IMG/VR virus record: IMGVR_UViG_3300009155_000083
Coordinates: 1-48,880 of that record
Reading direction: 5' to 3' (one strand)
Length of the DNA: 48,880 bases
From: a virus
Shown: positions 17,501 through 23,933 of the stretch, in pieces
How the letters are laid out: every line of letters begins with the position of its first letter
Position numbering within the stretch: position 1 is the first letter of the stretch
Translations under genes and position numbers: made by a program
The notes under the pieces: model-generated
Told to the model about the DNA's origin: nothing
The model's database searches: none
The model's input: the letters and a program-made list of their open reading frames with translations, nothing else

Positions 17501-17943
17501 TAGCAGTTGACCGTCCTCGTAAACTGAAGAATCTAATCGAGAATATTGAGCTTTATAAACCAGAAGGAGAGTTCAGCCAAGAAGAAAAGATCCAGTATTT
17601 AACAGAGCTTACAGGTGTTTACCCAGTAAATCTTGTTGTTCCTGTTGAAATTATGAATAGGCTTGATGAAAAGTTTGTCCCACCTCTTTCGGAGTATGAT
17701 GAAGAATTAGGACTTGCTTGGTTTATTGTTCGCGAGATCGTAAAGAAGAAAACCGCAACAGGCAAAGATTATTGGGTTCTAAATGGTATTGATTCTACTA
17801 ATACAGAAACTCAAGTTAAATGCTGGGGAGTAAAAGAAAAAGATGTTGTGTTTCTAAATCGTCCTTATATGATTAAACCAAATCACGATGAATGGGGATT
17901 TAGTATTAATAATGTAGCAAAACAACTTAGATTGTTGGCGTAA
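14530..17943 (+). CDS. dnaE: DNA polymerase III alpha subunit (C-family replicative polymerase)
   Basis: A full-length 1137-residue C-family polymerase. The PHP domain spans about 1-260 with LHAHS, LTDHGNMNG, GVEAYF, LSACLGG and TCDSHY. The palm starts with GPGRGSAAGS near 425 and PDIDYD near 465, giving two catalytic aspartates. The third lies in FDILGIASLRM near 630. Fingers and helix-hairpin-helix regions follow, and an OB-like domain ends the protein (about 1050-1137). The PHP metal ligands look intact, unlike E. coli DnaE, so built-in proofreading is possible. No T4-type gp43 is visible. A strong terminator follows. No intein or frameshift is apparent. Confidence 0.93.
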   Translation: MSNIPFVGLHAHSVAGSIFDAMSFPPDHMEFAHSNGMDALALTDHGNMNGLSWQVLHAKKMKKEGKNFKPIFGVEAYFIPSITDWRVEYEKNKLEKKAATDDESVSGATVEDENASKKEIKSLLNRRRHLVLLAQNQQGLNNIFKLVSESYKTENYYRYPRMDFDMLEKYNEGVIALSACLGGVYAGCYWENKDKGEQAILDSFRNTTKRMNSIFGDRWYGELQWNNVPEQHILNKYIIKMQEEFGIGLVSTCDSHYPNPNAWKDRELYKRLGWLGKGKPEWAEGNSELPAGVDEIGYELYPKNGDQMFEAFQKYSKECNTHYQQSLVLESITNSYKIAHERIENFMPDTTVRLPEFVVPAGFTAGEALKEYSIEGLRKLNLMKPNYIKQLEQELEVIEGRGFSKYFLTMKAISDKAQGIQLVGPGRGSAAGSLVSYALGITQVDPIKHGLLFERFMTKNQEGFPDIDYDVADPMVLKDMLIKEWGDTTVVPISNWNTLQLKSLVKDISKFYDISFKEVNDVTSKMMAEATPLAKKEHGIKSGVYTPTFEEVKKHSSTLQEFLKKYPHIAEHINALYGQVRSCSRHAGGVVVGENLDQYMPLINSDGVRQTPWSEGQNVRHLEPMGFIKFDILGIASLRMIEGAIRHILKRHKGIKNPTFDDVKAFYNENLHPDVMNMNDSKVYKNVFDKGNFAGVFQFTERPVQEFAKKVKPRNIIDLSAITSIYRPGPLGADVDKDYIKAVEEPESIKYIHPIAKEVTKQTHGFLIFQEQIAILAHKLGKDVDLDEGNKLRKLLTKKGTGKGFEEKDKIHDKFIEGCVEKGVAKLEAQRMWETFEYFSGYGFNKSHAVCYSILSFQCAWLLTYYKAEWFAAFLDKEDAKNKEYAINLAKSMGFKIEKLNINTSGLVWEIGDDGNTLIQPLSSIKGLGDVAIQQIFNNRPFKTVEEFLFNENITYSKLNKKAIDVLVRSGAMDTLVDERFTGAKHFWSAVAVDRPRKLKNLIENIELYKPEGEFSQEEKIQYLTELTGVYPVNLVVPVEIMNRLDEKFVPPLSEYDEELGLAWFIVREIVKKKTATGKDYWVLNGIDSTNTETQVKCWGVKEKDVVFLNRPYMIKPNHDEWGFSINNVAKQLRLLA

Positions 17944-17947
17944 AAGT

Positions 17948-17987
17948 ATGGTTCCTTACTATTTAGTTGGTAAGGAACCATTTTTTT
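17948..17987 (+). terminator. strong intrinsic terminator after dnaE
   Basis: A perfect 12-base-pair stem, ATGGTTCCTTAC (17948-17959) with GTAAGGAACCAT (17970-17981), a 10-base loop and then seven T (17981-17987). The 3' arm also carries TAAGGA, the only ribosome-site-like sequence before the ATG at 17991. Confidence 0.9.
17958..17965 (+). promoter_or_regulatory. ACTATTTA motif inside terminator loop
   Basis: ACTATTTA occupies the end of the 5' arm and the loop of the dnaE terminator. The ATG of the packaged-type gene at 17991 follows 25 bases later. One compact element could therefore stop early transcripts and start late ones. Confidence 0.45.
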
Positions 17988-17990
17988 ATT

Positions 17991-18611
17991 ATGAGAATAA
18001 CAGAAGCAAAAATTAGACAAGTTATTAGAGAAGAAATAAAAAATACTTTAAGTGAAGCTGGAAATTTTGTATATTATCCAGAAGAGGAATTACAAAGTGA
18101 TGAATTTGCTGATCGTTATAAACCAAAACCAGATCCAACATTAATTAAGAAAAGTTTTTTTCCAAGCGAAGATAAAGAAGCATTAGCTACATTTAAAGTT
18201 AAAGATATTCTTAATATTTTTGCTACGCCAAAAAGTGATGCTGCCGTCGATAAGTTGAAACCATTAAGTGTTTTCATATTTAACTTTAAAAATTATGCAA
18301 ATCAGTTAACTCCAGATCAAAGACAATTATTATTTAAAGAAGATGCTAAAATAATTAAAAAAGGCTCTGGTAATATGTATAGATATTATCTTGTAGTCCC
18401 ACATTTGACCGAAGAAGGGTTTAAAGAAACTGTAATAGGTGGCGAAACAGAATTATCGATGTTTGAAGATATAAGTGGTATAAAAGTCAACAAACCAATA
18501 GTATCCAAACCATTTAAACCAGCACCTTTTAAGGCTGGAGTGCCTGTTGGGTTACAGGGTCTTAAAGAAGCAATAAGAAGAATTATTTTAAAAGAGTTAA
18601 GAAAGCGTTGA
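17991..18611 (+). CDS. probable packaged protein with capsid-targeting-like N-terminus
   Basis: A 206-residue protein read from ATG 17991. The N-terminus MRITEAKIRQVIREEIKNT runs into LSEAG and is an amphipathic helix ending in (L/I)-x-E-A, as expected for a prohead-protease propeptide. The middle has alternating strands and helices with no known motif (VKDILNIFATPKSD, YRYYLVVPHLTEEGF). The C-terminus LKEAIRRIILKELRKR is a basic helix like the ends of the three giant proteins at 33-42 kb. An ACTATTTA motif lies upstream. Confidence 0.6.
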   Translation: MRITEAKIRQVIREEIKNTLSEAGNFVYYPEEELQSDEFADRYKPKPDPTLIKKSFFPSEDKEALATFKVKDILNIFATPKSDAAVDKLKPLSVFIFNFKNYANQLTPDQRQLLFKEDAKIIKKGSGNMYRYYLVVPHLTEEGFKETVIGGETELSMFEDISGIKVNKPIVSKPFKPAPFKAGVPVGLQGLKEAIRRIILKELRKR

Positions 18612-18648
18612 CTTCCCAGCCCTCCTTGGATAATCTGTCCTTGGAGGG
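18608..18648 (+). promoter_or_regulatory. sigma70-type promoter with hairpin over ribosome site of uvdE
   Basis: TTGACT (18608-18613), a 17-base spacer and TAATCT (18631-18636). CCCTCC (18620-18625) can pair with GGAGGG (18643-18648), with an inner GGA/TCC pairing. The 3' arm is the ribosome site for the TTG start at 18655. A transcript starting near 18643 would lack the 5' arm, so the fold matters mainly for read-through transcripts. Confidence 0.6.
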
Positions 18649-18654
18649 TTTCTC

Positions 18655-19587
18655 TTGTCTACCAATCTTGGCTTCGCTTGCATCGTTCATCAGTTTTCCG
18701 AACTCCCTGCAAAGTCCCGTATTACTACCAACCGCACTATGATTCGCAAGACCTTTGACGAGCGTGGTATCAACTATGCTGCTCAGCTTGCTTACCAAAA
18801 TGTTTGTGACCTCTATACCATCCTTGTTTGGAATACTGCCAACAATATCAAGTTTTATCGTATGTCCTCCGATATGTTCCCTTGGGCTTCCGAGTATGGT
18901 ATTTACAACCTTCCTAATATTGAGCAGATTGCTGCTATGCTTCGTAAGTGTGGTGATTATGCTACTTCTGTTGGTCAGCGTCTTACTTTTCATCCCGGTC
19001 CTTTCAACAAGCTCACCTCTTCTAACCCTTCTGTGACCACCAATACCATCAAGGATCTTACTATCCACGCCGATATTCTTGACCTTATGGGCCTTTCTCG
19101 CACGCATTACAACAAGATCAATATTCATGTTGGTGCAACTTACAAGGACAAGCCTATGGCTGTTGCTCAGTTCCTTAACAATTGGGATCTTGTTCCCGAT
19201 AATGTCAAGTGCCGCTTTACTCTGGAGAACGATGATAAGCCCTCTCTCTATACTGTTGAAGAACTTTATAACCTCATTTACAAGCACACCAATATTCCAA
19301 TTGTTTATGACGAACATCACCATTCACTTAATAATGGTGGTATGTCTTCTGCTGATGCGCTTGCTATTGCCGTTACTACTTGGGGTAATGTAAAGCCTGT
19401 TGTCCACTATTCACAATCGCGAGCAGTAGAACAGAATATCAAGTGTCCCGCGCAAGCTCACTCCGATAGTTATTGGTCTACTATGGACACACACGGTCAC
19501 GATGTAGACATTATGCTTGAAGCCAAGTTCAAGGAAGTTGCACTATTTAAGTATCGCGAGCTTCTTGCTGCTAAGCTTGCTGCGTAA
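18655..19587 (+). CDS. uvdE: UV damage endonuclease (UvdE/UVDE family)
   Basis: A 310-residue TIM-barrel repair nuclease that nicks DNA 5' of UV photoproducts and other lesions. Family landmarks are the opening LGFACI, FYRMSSDMFPW, LTFHPGPF, an ILDLMG helix, NIHVGATYKDK, FTLENDDKPSLY and PIVYDEHHHSLN, supplying the metal-binding His, Glu and Asp. The start is TTG 18655, six bases after GGAGGG. This keeps the family's conserved LGFA start, whereas the next ATG would delete it. Base composition is visibly richer in C and G than the flanking genes, suggesting separate acquisition. Confidence 0.88.
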   Translation: MSTNLGFACIVHQFSELPAKSRITTNRTMIRKTFDERGINYAAQLAYQNVCDLYTILVWNTANNIKFYRMSSDMFPWASEYGIYNLPNIEQIAAMLRKCGDYATSVGQRLTFHPGPFNKLTSSNPSVTTNTIKDLTIHADILDLMGLSRTHYNKINIHVGATYKDKPMAVAQFLNNWDLVPDNVKCRFTLENDDKPSLYTVEELYNLIYKHTNIPIVYDEHHHSLNNGGMSSADALAIAVTTWGNVKPVVHYSQSRAVEQNIKCPAQAHSDSYWSTMDTHGHDVDIMLEAKFKEVALFKYRELLAAKLAA

Positions 19588-19610
19588 CTACTTATTCTTG
19601 GAGATAAATT

Positions 19611-20486
19611 ATGCTTACTTTACTTTTATTTTTAGCTTGTGGTAGTGATTATGAGGTTAATAAAAAACCAAATCCAGAACCAGAACCAATTGATACTTCA
19701 ATCGATAGTGCTATTATTGATAGTGGATTAGATACTTCTATTGATACGAGTGAAGATACAAGTGAACCATTAGGTCAACCTATTGCTGTTTGTTCCGTAG
19801 ATCCTATTGAAATTGATGCTATTTATGGGTCAGCAGATTGGGTTGGTAATTCTTCTTATGATAGTGCTGGTTATGCTATTACAAATTGGGATTGGACCCT
19901 AATTTCTGCTCCTGCTGGTAATGCTATCGGTATGCCCGCTGGAACTGCTAATAGACGCTTGTTTACACCAGAGTTAGCAGGAGAATATACAGGTCAATTA
20001 ATCGTTACAAACTCAATAGGGCAAGTGTCTGAGCCTTGTTCTGCTACCTTAACTGCAAAAGCTGGTGATGGTCTTTGGATTGAATTGTTCTGGACCAATT
20101 CTGGTGATGATATGGATTTACATTTATTACGCCCATCTGGTGTTCTAACAGATTTTTCGTCCGATTGTTATTATGCAAATTGCACAGGCGGATTAGAATG
20201 GGGTTCTGCTGGTTCACTAGATAACCCTATTTTGGATCTTGATGATATTTCTGGAACAGGACCAGAAAACACTAATATTGACTCTCCTTATGCTGGTGTA
20301 TATACTGTATATGTTCATGATTATCCAGGTTCAGCATATTATGGTAGAAACGATATTACTGTAAATGTTTATGTAGGTGGTCTTTTGGAGTGGACAGATA
20401 CATCTAATCTTGATAATGAAGGATGGTATGAACCAATCTGCGAAATTAATTGGAGAGGTTCGGCTACGGTTGTCACAGGAATTTAA
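19611..20486 (+). CDS. putative lipoprotein with PKD-like and C-terminal beta domains
   Basis: A 291-residue protein. MLTLLLFLAC is a very short signal segment with a lipobox (FLAC, Cys 10) and no basic N-region. A Pro/Glu then Asp/Ser/Thr linker follows (DTSIDTSEDTSE, about 30-52), then a PKD/Ig-like domain (about 55-150). The C-terminal beta domain (about 155-290) contains DDMDLHLLRPSG, CYYANC and YTVYVHDY. This looks like a bacterial surface lipoprotein rather than a virion part. It may act at the infected cell surface, for example in superinfection exclusion, which is inference. A GGAG site precedes it. Confidence 0.65.
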   Translation: MLTLLLFLACGSDYEVNKKPNPEPEPIDTSIDSAIIDSGLDTSIDTSEDTSEPLGQPIAVCSVDPIEIDAIYGSADWVGNSSYDSAGYAITNWDWTLISAPAGNAIGMPAGTANRRLFTPELAGEYTGQLIVTNSIGQVSEPCSATLTAKAGDGLWIELFWTNSGDDMDLHLLRPSGVLTDFSSDCYYANCTGGLEWGSAGSLDNPILDLDDISGTGPENTNIDSPYAGVYTVYVHDYPGSAYYGRNDITVNVYVGGLLEWTDTSNLDNEGWYEPICEINWRGSATVVTGI

Positions 20487-20794
20487 TGAGTACCAAAGTA
20501 AGTTTAAATTATGGTAAGCAACATCATCTTTACCAAGAAGTATTTGATGATAAGCATGTATATTTAAAAGTTGATGGATATGATTTTGAAGTATCCAAAG
20601 ATAATGCTATGATCCAAATCCCAATTGAGTTATGGGAAAAGTTAGTAGCAGAATGGCCCGAATCTAAAAAGCGATGGATAGAAGATAATTCACATGAAGA
20701 TTTTAGTGATATATCTTGGTTAGAGTTTGGGTCCAACACTACGTCAACTGATGAAACAACTATTTTTGAGAGGAAAAATGAGCCTAAATCTTAG
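20486..20794 (+). CDS. hypothetical phage protein
   Basis: A 102-residue acidic protein starting at ATG 20486, overlapping the lipoprotein stop by one base (TAATG). A central IPIELWEKLVAEWPESKKRW helix is its main feature. It overlaps dut by 17 bases. No family recognised. Confidence 0.55.
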   Translation: MSTKVSLNYGKQHHLYQEVFDDKHVYLKVDGYDFEVSKDNAMIQIPIELWEKLVAEWPESKKRWIEDNSHEDFSDISWLEFGSNTTSTDETTIFERKNEPKS

Positions 20795-21203
20795 AGTTAT
20801 TAAAATGAATGGATTTGTTAATCTACAGCAAAGAGCAGATGGTAATGCTGGATTTGATTTGTATGCTACCGAAGAAGGTTCTATTGCTCCAAACGAGAGA
20901 ATGATGGTCCCTGTTGGTATTTGCACTTCGTTCAGCCCAGAGTATTACATGCGTGTTGCTCCTCGTTCTGGATTAGCAGTAAAGAGTGGTATTAATGTTC
21001 TTGCTGGCGTTATTGATTCTAGTTATAGAGGAGAATGGAAGGTTATTCTTCACAATACAAGCACTAATTATTTCCATTTTGAGATTGGAGATAGAATTGC
21101 ACAAGCTATTCCAGAGAAGATTAGCACCGAAGAGTTTACATTTGTAGAGAGGTTAAATGACACTGAACGTGGAGCGGGTGGATTCGGTAGCACAGGAACC
21201 TAA
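20778..21203 (+). CDS. dut: dUTPase (trimeric dUTP diphosphatase)
   Basis: A 141-residue enzyme hydrolysing dUTP to dUMP. All five trimeric-dUTPase motifs are visible: AGFDLYA (I), APRSGLAVKSGI (II), GVIDSSYRGEW with the catalytic Asp (III), GDRIAQAI (IV), and ERGAGGFGSTG (V). ATG 20778 follows GAGAGGAAAA. It lowers uracil in DNA and supplies dUMP to ThyX. It opens the overlapped nucleotide operon running to about 25 kb. Confidence 0.93.
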   Translation: MSLNLRVIKMNGFVNLQQRADGNAGFDLYATEEGSIAPNERMMVPVGICTSFSPEYYMRVAPRSGLAVKSGINVLAGVIDSSYRGEWKVILHNTSTNYFHFEIGDRIAQAIPEKISTEEFTFVERLNDTERGAGGFGSTGT

Positions 21204-21414
21204 ATATGGTGAGTTAGTAAGATACCGTTTATATGAGAACCAAGCTGCTCTCGTATACGGTATCTTTATTCGTAAACTATTTGAAACAAGACCTTCAAGC
21301 GAAGAAATGATTGAAGAAACACTTGAAATGCATGAAATATATTGTTTTGAAAGTGGTTATTACGAAAAAGTATTTGCTTTTGAACTTGATGGATTAGGAG
21401 AACTAAATGAATAA
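21157..21414 (+). CDS. small hypothetical protein in nucleotide operon
   Basis: An 85-residue protein in a second frame overlapping the dUTPase end by 47 bases. GTG 21178, behind GGAG, is an alternative start that would shorten the overlap. The sequence is acidic and helical (SSEEMIEETLEMHEIYCFESGYY) with no recognised motif. A long hairpin (21220-21265) falls inside it. It overlaps the methyltransferase by eight bases. Confidence 0.55.
   Translation: MTLNVERVDSVAQEPKYGELVRYRLYENQAALVYGIFIRKLFETRPSSEEMIEETLEMHEIYCFESGYYEKVFAFELDGLGELNE
21220..21265 (+). other. long imperfect hairpin just after dut
   Basis: AGATACCGT (21220-21228) pairs with ACGGTATCT (21257-21265). After a two-base bulge, ATATGAG (21231-21237) pairs with CTCGTAT (21250-21256) with one G-U. 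This gives a 16-pair stem with a 12-base loop, 17 bases after the dut stop and inside the next frame. No T-run follows, so it is not a standard terminator. It could be an mRNA processing or stability element. Confidence 0.5.
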
Positions 21415-21880
21415 AGTTGTATGGTCTGCCGATAAAGACGAGTGGGCTACAAGTCAAGATTTTTATGATGGACTAAATGCTAAATATAACTTTACATTAG
21501 ATCCGTGTGCAGATTCTACAAATGCGAAATGCTCCAAGTTCTATACTATGAACGATGATGGACTTTCTAAGGATTGGGGAGGAGAAACAGTATTTTGTAA
21601 TCCTCCTTATTCAAAAGCCAAGGAATGGATGCACAAAGCTTATGAGGAAGGTAAAAAACCAAATACAAGAATCGTAATGCTAGTAGCTGCCAGAACAGAT
21701 ACTAAGTTCTTCCATGATTATTGTATGAAAGCTAATGAAATCCTTTTTGTAAAGGGAAGGCTTAAGTTTGGAGGCTCTAAGAATTCAGCACCATTTCCAT
21801 CTATGGTTGTTGTATTTGACTCTTCACGATTTGGTCTTATGTTTGGACAGATGGATACCAAAGGAAAGGTAATTAGATGA
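21407..21880 (+). CDS. dam: phage-type DNA N6-adenine methyltransferase (Dam family)
   Basis: A 157-residue methyltransferase of the short phage Dam family. The order is WSADKDEWATSQDFYDGL, then LDPCADSTNAKC (about 31-42), and VFCNPPYSKAKEW with catalytic N-P-P-Y at 65-68. KGRLKFGGS and PFPSMVVVF follow, typical of the family. It would methylate adenine in phage DNA, protecting against restriction or marking replication. It lies next to a purA/purZ homologue: if adenine were replaced by 2-aminoadenine its substrate would differ, which argues mildly for ordinary adenine. ATG overlaps upstream by eight bases and the stop overlaps purA (ATGA). Confidence 0.85.
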   Translation: MNKVVWSADKDEWATSQDFYDGLNAKYNFTLDPCADSTNAKCSKFYTMNDDGLSKDWGGETVFCNPPYSKAKEWMHKAYEEGKKPNTRIVMLVAARTDTKFFHDYCMKANEILFVKGRLKFGGSKNSAPFPSMVVVFDSSRFGLMFGQMDTKGKVIR

Positions 21881-22914
21881 AATCAGTTAAAAATGTTGAT
21901 ATTGTTTATGGAGCTTCATGGGGTGATGAAGGAAAAGGTAAGATTACTCACGTTTTAGCTTCCAAGAAAACACACACTCGCAAGAACTATTACAACTTTG
22001 TTTGTCGTTGGAATGGTGGCTCAAACGCTGGTCATACTATTTATCATAATGGAAAGAAATTTGCTACTCACATCGTTCCGTCTGGTGTTTTTTATGGTAT
22101 TACATCAGTTATCGGTCCTAATTGTGTTGTAAATATCGATGGATTTTATAAAGAAATAGAAGAGCTAAAAGCTGGTGGAATCAATACTTCACTTGTTAAA
22201 GTTCATCCCTTAGCACATATTGTTACAAACGAACATATTGCTGAGGACAAGGCTACGTTAGGACACCTTGGAACAACTTCACAAGGTATTGCACCAGCAT
22301 ATCGAGACAAAGCCGCCAGAAAGGGTTTACTTGCCAAAGACAGCACAATAGATAAAAGTTATATCTTAACTGAAAAACTATATGGTAATATCTTATGCGA
22401 AGGGGCACAAGGATACCATCTTGACATAAATTATGGAAATTATCCATTTGTAACTTCAAGTGAATGTTTGCCATACGGAGCTTGTTCATTAGGATTTGCA
22501 CCACAAAGGATCAAAAGTATATATGCTTGTGCTAAGATTTATGACACAAGATCTGGTGAAGATCCTTTGTTTCCTGCTACTTTACTTGAAGATCAAACCT
22601 TAAAATTTATTGGTGATTTAGGACAAGAATATGGAGTTACCACAGGACGTAGACGTAAAGTAAATTGGCTTAATCTTGATAAGTTAATTGAAGCAGTTGA
22701 AGTAGGTGGTGCTACTGATTTAATCGTTAATAAATGTGATATTTTACAGAAAGTTGGGGTATATCGTTTATTCCACAACTCTAATCTTGTAGAATTTGAA
22801 AGCCTTGAACAAATGAAAGAATATATACAAATTTACTTATTTAAATCAAGCACTCTACTTAAAAGAGTGTTATTTAGTGGTAATCCAGAACTAATAGAAG
22901 GGTTTAATCCATGA
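21877..22914 (+). CDS. short adenylosuccinate synthetase homologue (PurA/PurZ family)
   Basis: A 345-residue protein, much shorter than bacterial PurA (about 430) and near the size of archaeal PurA and phage PurZ. Landmarks are WGDEGKGK (15-22), GGSNAGHT with catalytic His 53, HIVPSG, LGTTSQGIAPAYRDKAAR, CEGAQGYHLDINYG, PFVTSSE and GVTTGRRRK. PurA joins IMP and aspartate using GTP. Phage PurZ acts on dGMP towards 2-aminoadenine. The Asp of WGDEGKGK (D17) is retained. In characterised PurZ this Asp is, as I recall, replaced, so this may be a PurA or an intermediate form. Stop and start overlaps place it in a tight operon. Confidence 0.85.
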   Translation: MKSVKNVDIVYGASWGDEGKGKITHVLASKKTHTRKNYYNFVCRWNGGSNAGHTIYHNGKKFATHIVPSGVFYGITSVIGPNCVVNIDGFYKEIEELKAGGINTSLVKVHPLAHIVTNEHIAEDKATLGHLGTTSQGIAPAYRDKAARKGLLAKDSTIDKSYILTEKLYGNILCEGAQGYHLDINYGNYPFVTSSECLPYGACSLGFAPQRIKSIYACAKIYDTRSGEDPLFPATLLEDQTLKFIGDLGQEYGVTTGRRRKVNWLNLDKLIEAVEVGGATDLIVNKCDILQKVGVYRLFHNSNLVEFESLEQMKEYIQIYLFKSSTLLKRVLFSGNPELIEGFNP

Positions 22915-23168
22915 GTTCAGCAGCAAGAAAGATTAAAAAGCAAAATCAACTTATCCAAGAAAAAGTTATGTTATTTGATGCCCTACCAAAAGAGTGTAAT
23001 GGCTGTCAAGAAGCCTATGATAAACTTAATAAGCAACAAGCAACTACTTGGTCTGTAATGGTGTTTAATGAAAGTAAAACAGTTAGGTTATTCTGCCCCG
23101 AATGTTATAAAAATGTTCAAGCTTGGGCAGAAGATTTGGTTAAGGAGACGGAAAATGAGCAACTATGA
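22911..23168 (+). CDS. small zinc-binding phage protein
   Basis: An 85-residue protein with a basic helical start (SSAARKIKKQNQ), then CNGCQ near 30-33 and FCPECY near 61-66. These give a four-cysteine site likely to bind zinc. A Trp/Val segment lies between. It is conserved in large phages as far as I recall, but has no known function. The ATG overlaps the purA-like stop (ATGA). Confidence 0.65.
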   Translation: MSSAARKIKKQNQLIQEKVMLFDALPKECNGCQEAYDKLNKQQATTWSVMVFNESKTVRLFCPECYKNVQAWAEDLVKETENEQL

Positions 23169-23400
23169 TTACAGAGGTACGCCAGAAATGGTAGATCATC
23201 CAAAACATTATAACGCTGGCACTATTGAAGCTATTGCTCTAATCGAAGATCAAGGCTTAGGTGAAGCTTTTTGTGCTGGTAATGTTATCAAATACATTAT
23301 GCGGTATAAACTTAAAGGAACTCCTCTTGAAGATCTTAAAAAAGTAAAATGGTATACAGAAAGGTTAATTAGCTACTATGAAAATAATAATAAAAAATAA
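23155..23400 (+). CDS. DUF3310 (SaV-like) phage protein
   Basis: An 81-residue protein with the DUF3310 pattern: MVDHPKHYN, then IEAIALIEDQ, AFCAGNVIKYIMRYKLKGT, and LKKVKWYTERLI. Such proteins are very common in phages, often labelled nucleotide kinase without experimental basis. The start is ATG 23155 behind AAGGAG. It sits in the nucleotide operon between a zinc protein and thioredoxin. Confidence 0.8.
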   Translation: MSNYDYRGTPEMVDHPKHYNAGTIEAIALIEDQGLGEAFCAGNVIKYIMRYKLKGTPLEDLKKVKWYTERLISYYENNNKK

Positions 23401-23749
23401 TACTCTTGTTAAAGAATTGGCATTTGAAGATTTTGATGAAATAACAAAATCAAACAAACCATATGTAATTAAATTTACAAATCCTACTTGTCACCTTTGT
23501 AAAGCTTTAGATCCAATCTTTAATAAAATAGCAGAAGAGTATAGCGATAAATTTAAGTTTGGAAATATAAATTCTAGAACAGAAAGAAAGTTATTTAAAT
23601 TATTTGGTATCGACGGAGTTCCAGAAATTTTCATTATTGATGGTGACGATTTATACCATGTTGTATATCCAGACGAGAATCCAGATCCAAAGTCGGGATA
23701 TTCAAGAGATTATATTATTGAACATTTAGAAGGGTATTTGAATGAGTAA
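23378..23749 (+). CDS. thioredoxin-like protein
   Basis: A 123-residue thioredoxin fold. Redox motif CHLC lies at 38-41 after YVIKFTNPT, and the cis-proline motif is GVPEIFII near 85-92. It probably supplies electrons to the class II ribonucleotide reductase or acts as a disulfide reductase. It overlaps the DUF3310 gene by 23 bases. A second small CxxC redox protein is encoded at 31.3 kb. Confidence 0.8.
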   Translation: MKIIIKNNTLVKELAFEDFDEITKSNKPYVIKFTNPTCHLCKALDPIFNKIAEEYSDKFKFGNINSRTERKLFKLFGIDGVPEIFIIDGDDLYHVVYPDENPDPKSGYSRDYIIEHLEGYLNE

Positions 23750-23933
23750 TTTTGATAGAATTGAAATGAGAGAAGAAATGCTTTATTTCTTAAAGAAAGC
23801 ATGGGTTAAATATCCACATTTAAGGATCATGCAGCTTCTTGGTAATGGATTTCCAGCAGGGGACAATTACTATGTTGACGACCAAGCAGTATTAGATTAT
23901 CTTGTAAAGGTTGCGAACGAAGTGGAGGATTAA
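23742..23933 (+). CDS. small hypothetical protein
   Basis: A 63-residue protein, helical at both ends, with LRIMQLLGNGFPAGDNYYVDD in the middle. It resembles small phage proteins of unknown role. It overlaps both neighbours by a few bases (start in the thioredoxin end, stop touching the guaB-like start), which supports translation. Confidence 0.6.
   Translation: MSNFDRIEMREEMLYFLKKAWVKYPHLRIMQLLGNGFPAGDNYYVDDQAVLDYLVKVANEVED

Noticed and set aside
14530-17943. Intein or intron in dnaE
   Set aside because: The polymerase motifs are collinear, the total length matches the family and no splice-junction residues or endonuclease insert are seen. The same holds for nrdJ and groEL.
18583-19323. 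Open reading frame of about 246 codons on the - strand
   Set aside because: It lies fully opposite uvdE, whose protein shows unmistakable family motifs. The reverse product has no recognisable features and every other gene is on the + strand.
20287-20315. TTGACT-17-TATACT promoter-like match
   Set aside because: It lies in the middle of the lipoprotein coding region with no gene start nearby. Similar matches occur by chance in AT-rich coding sequence (for example near 39283 and 42346).
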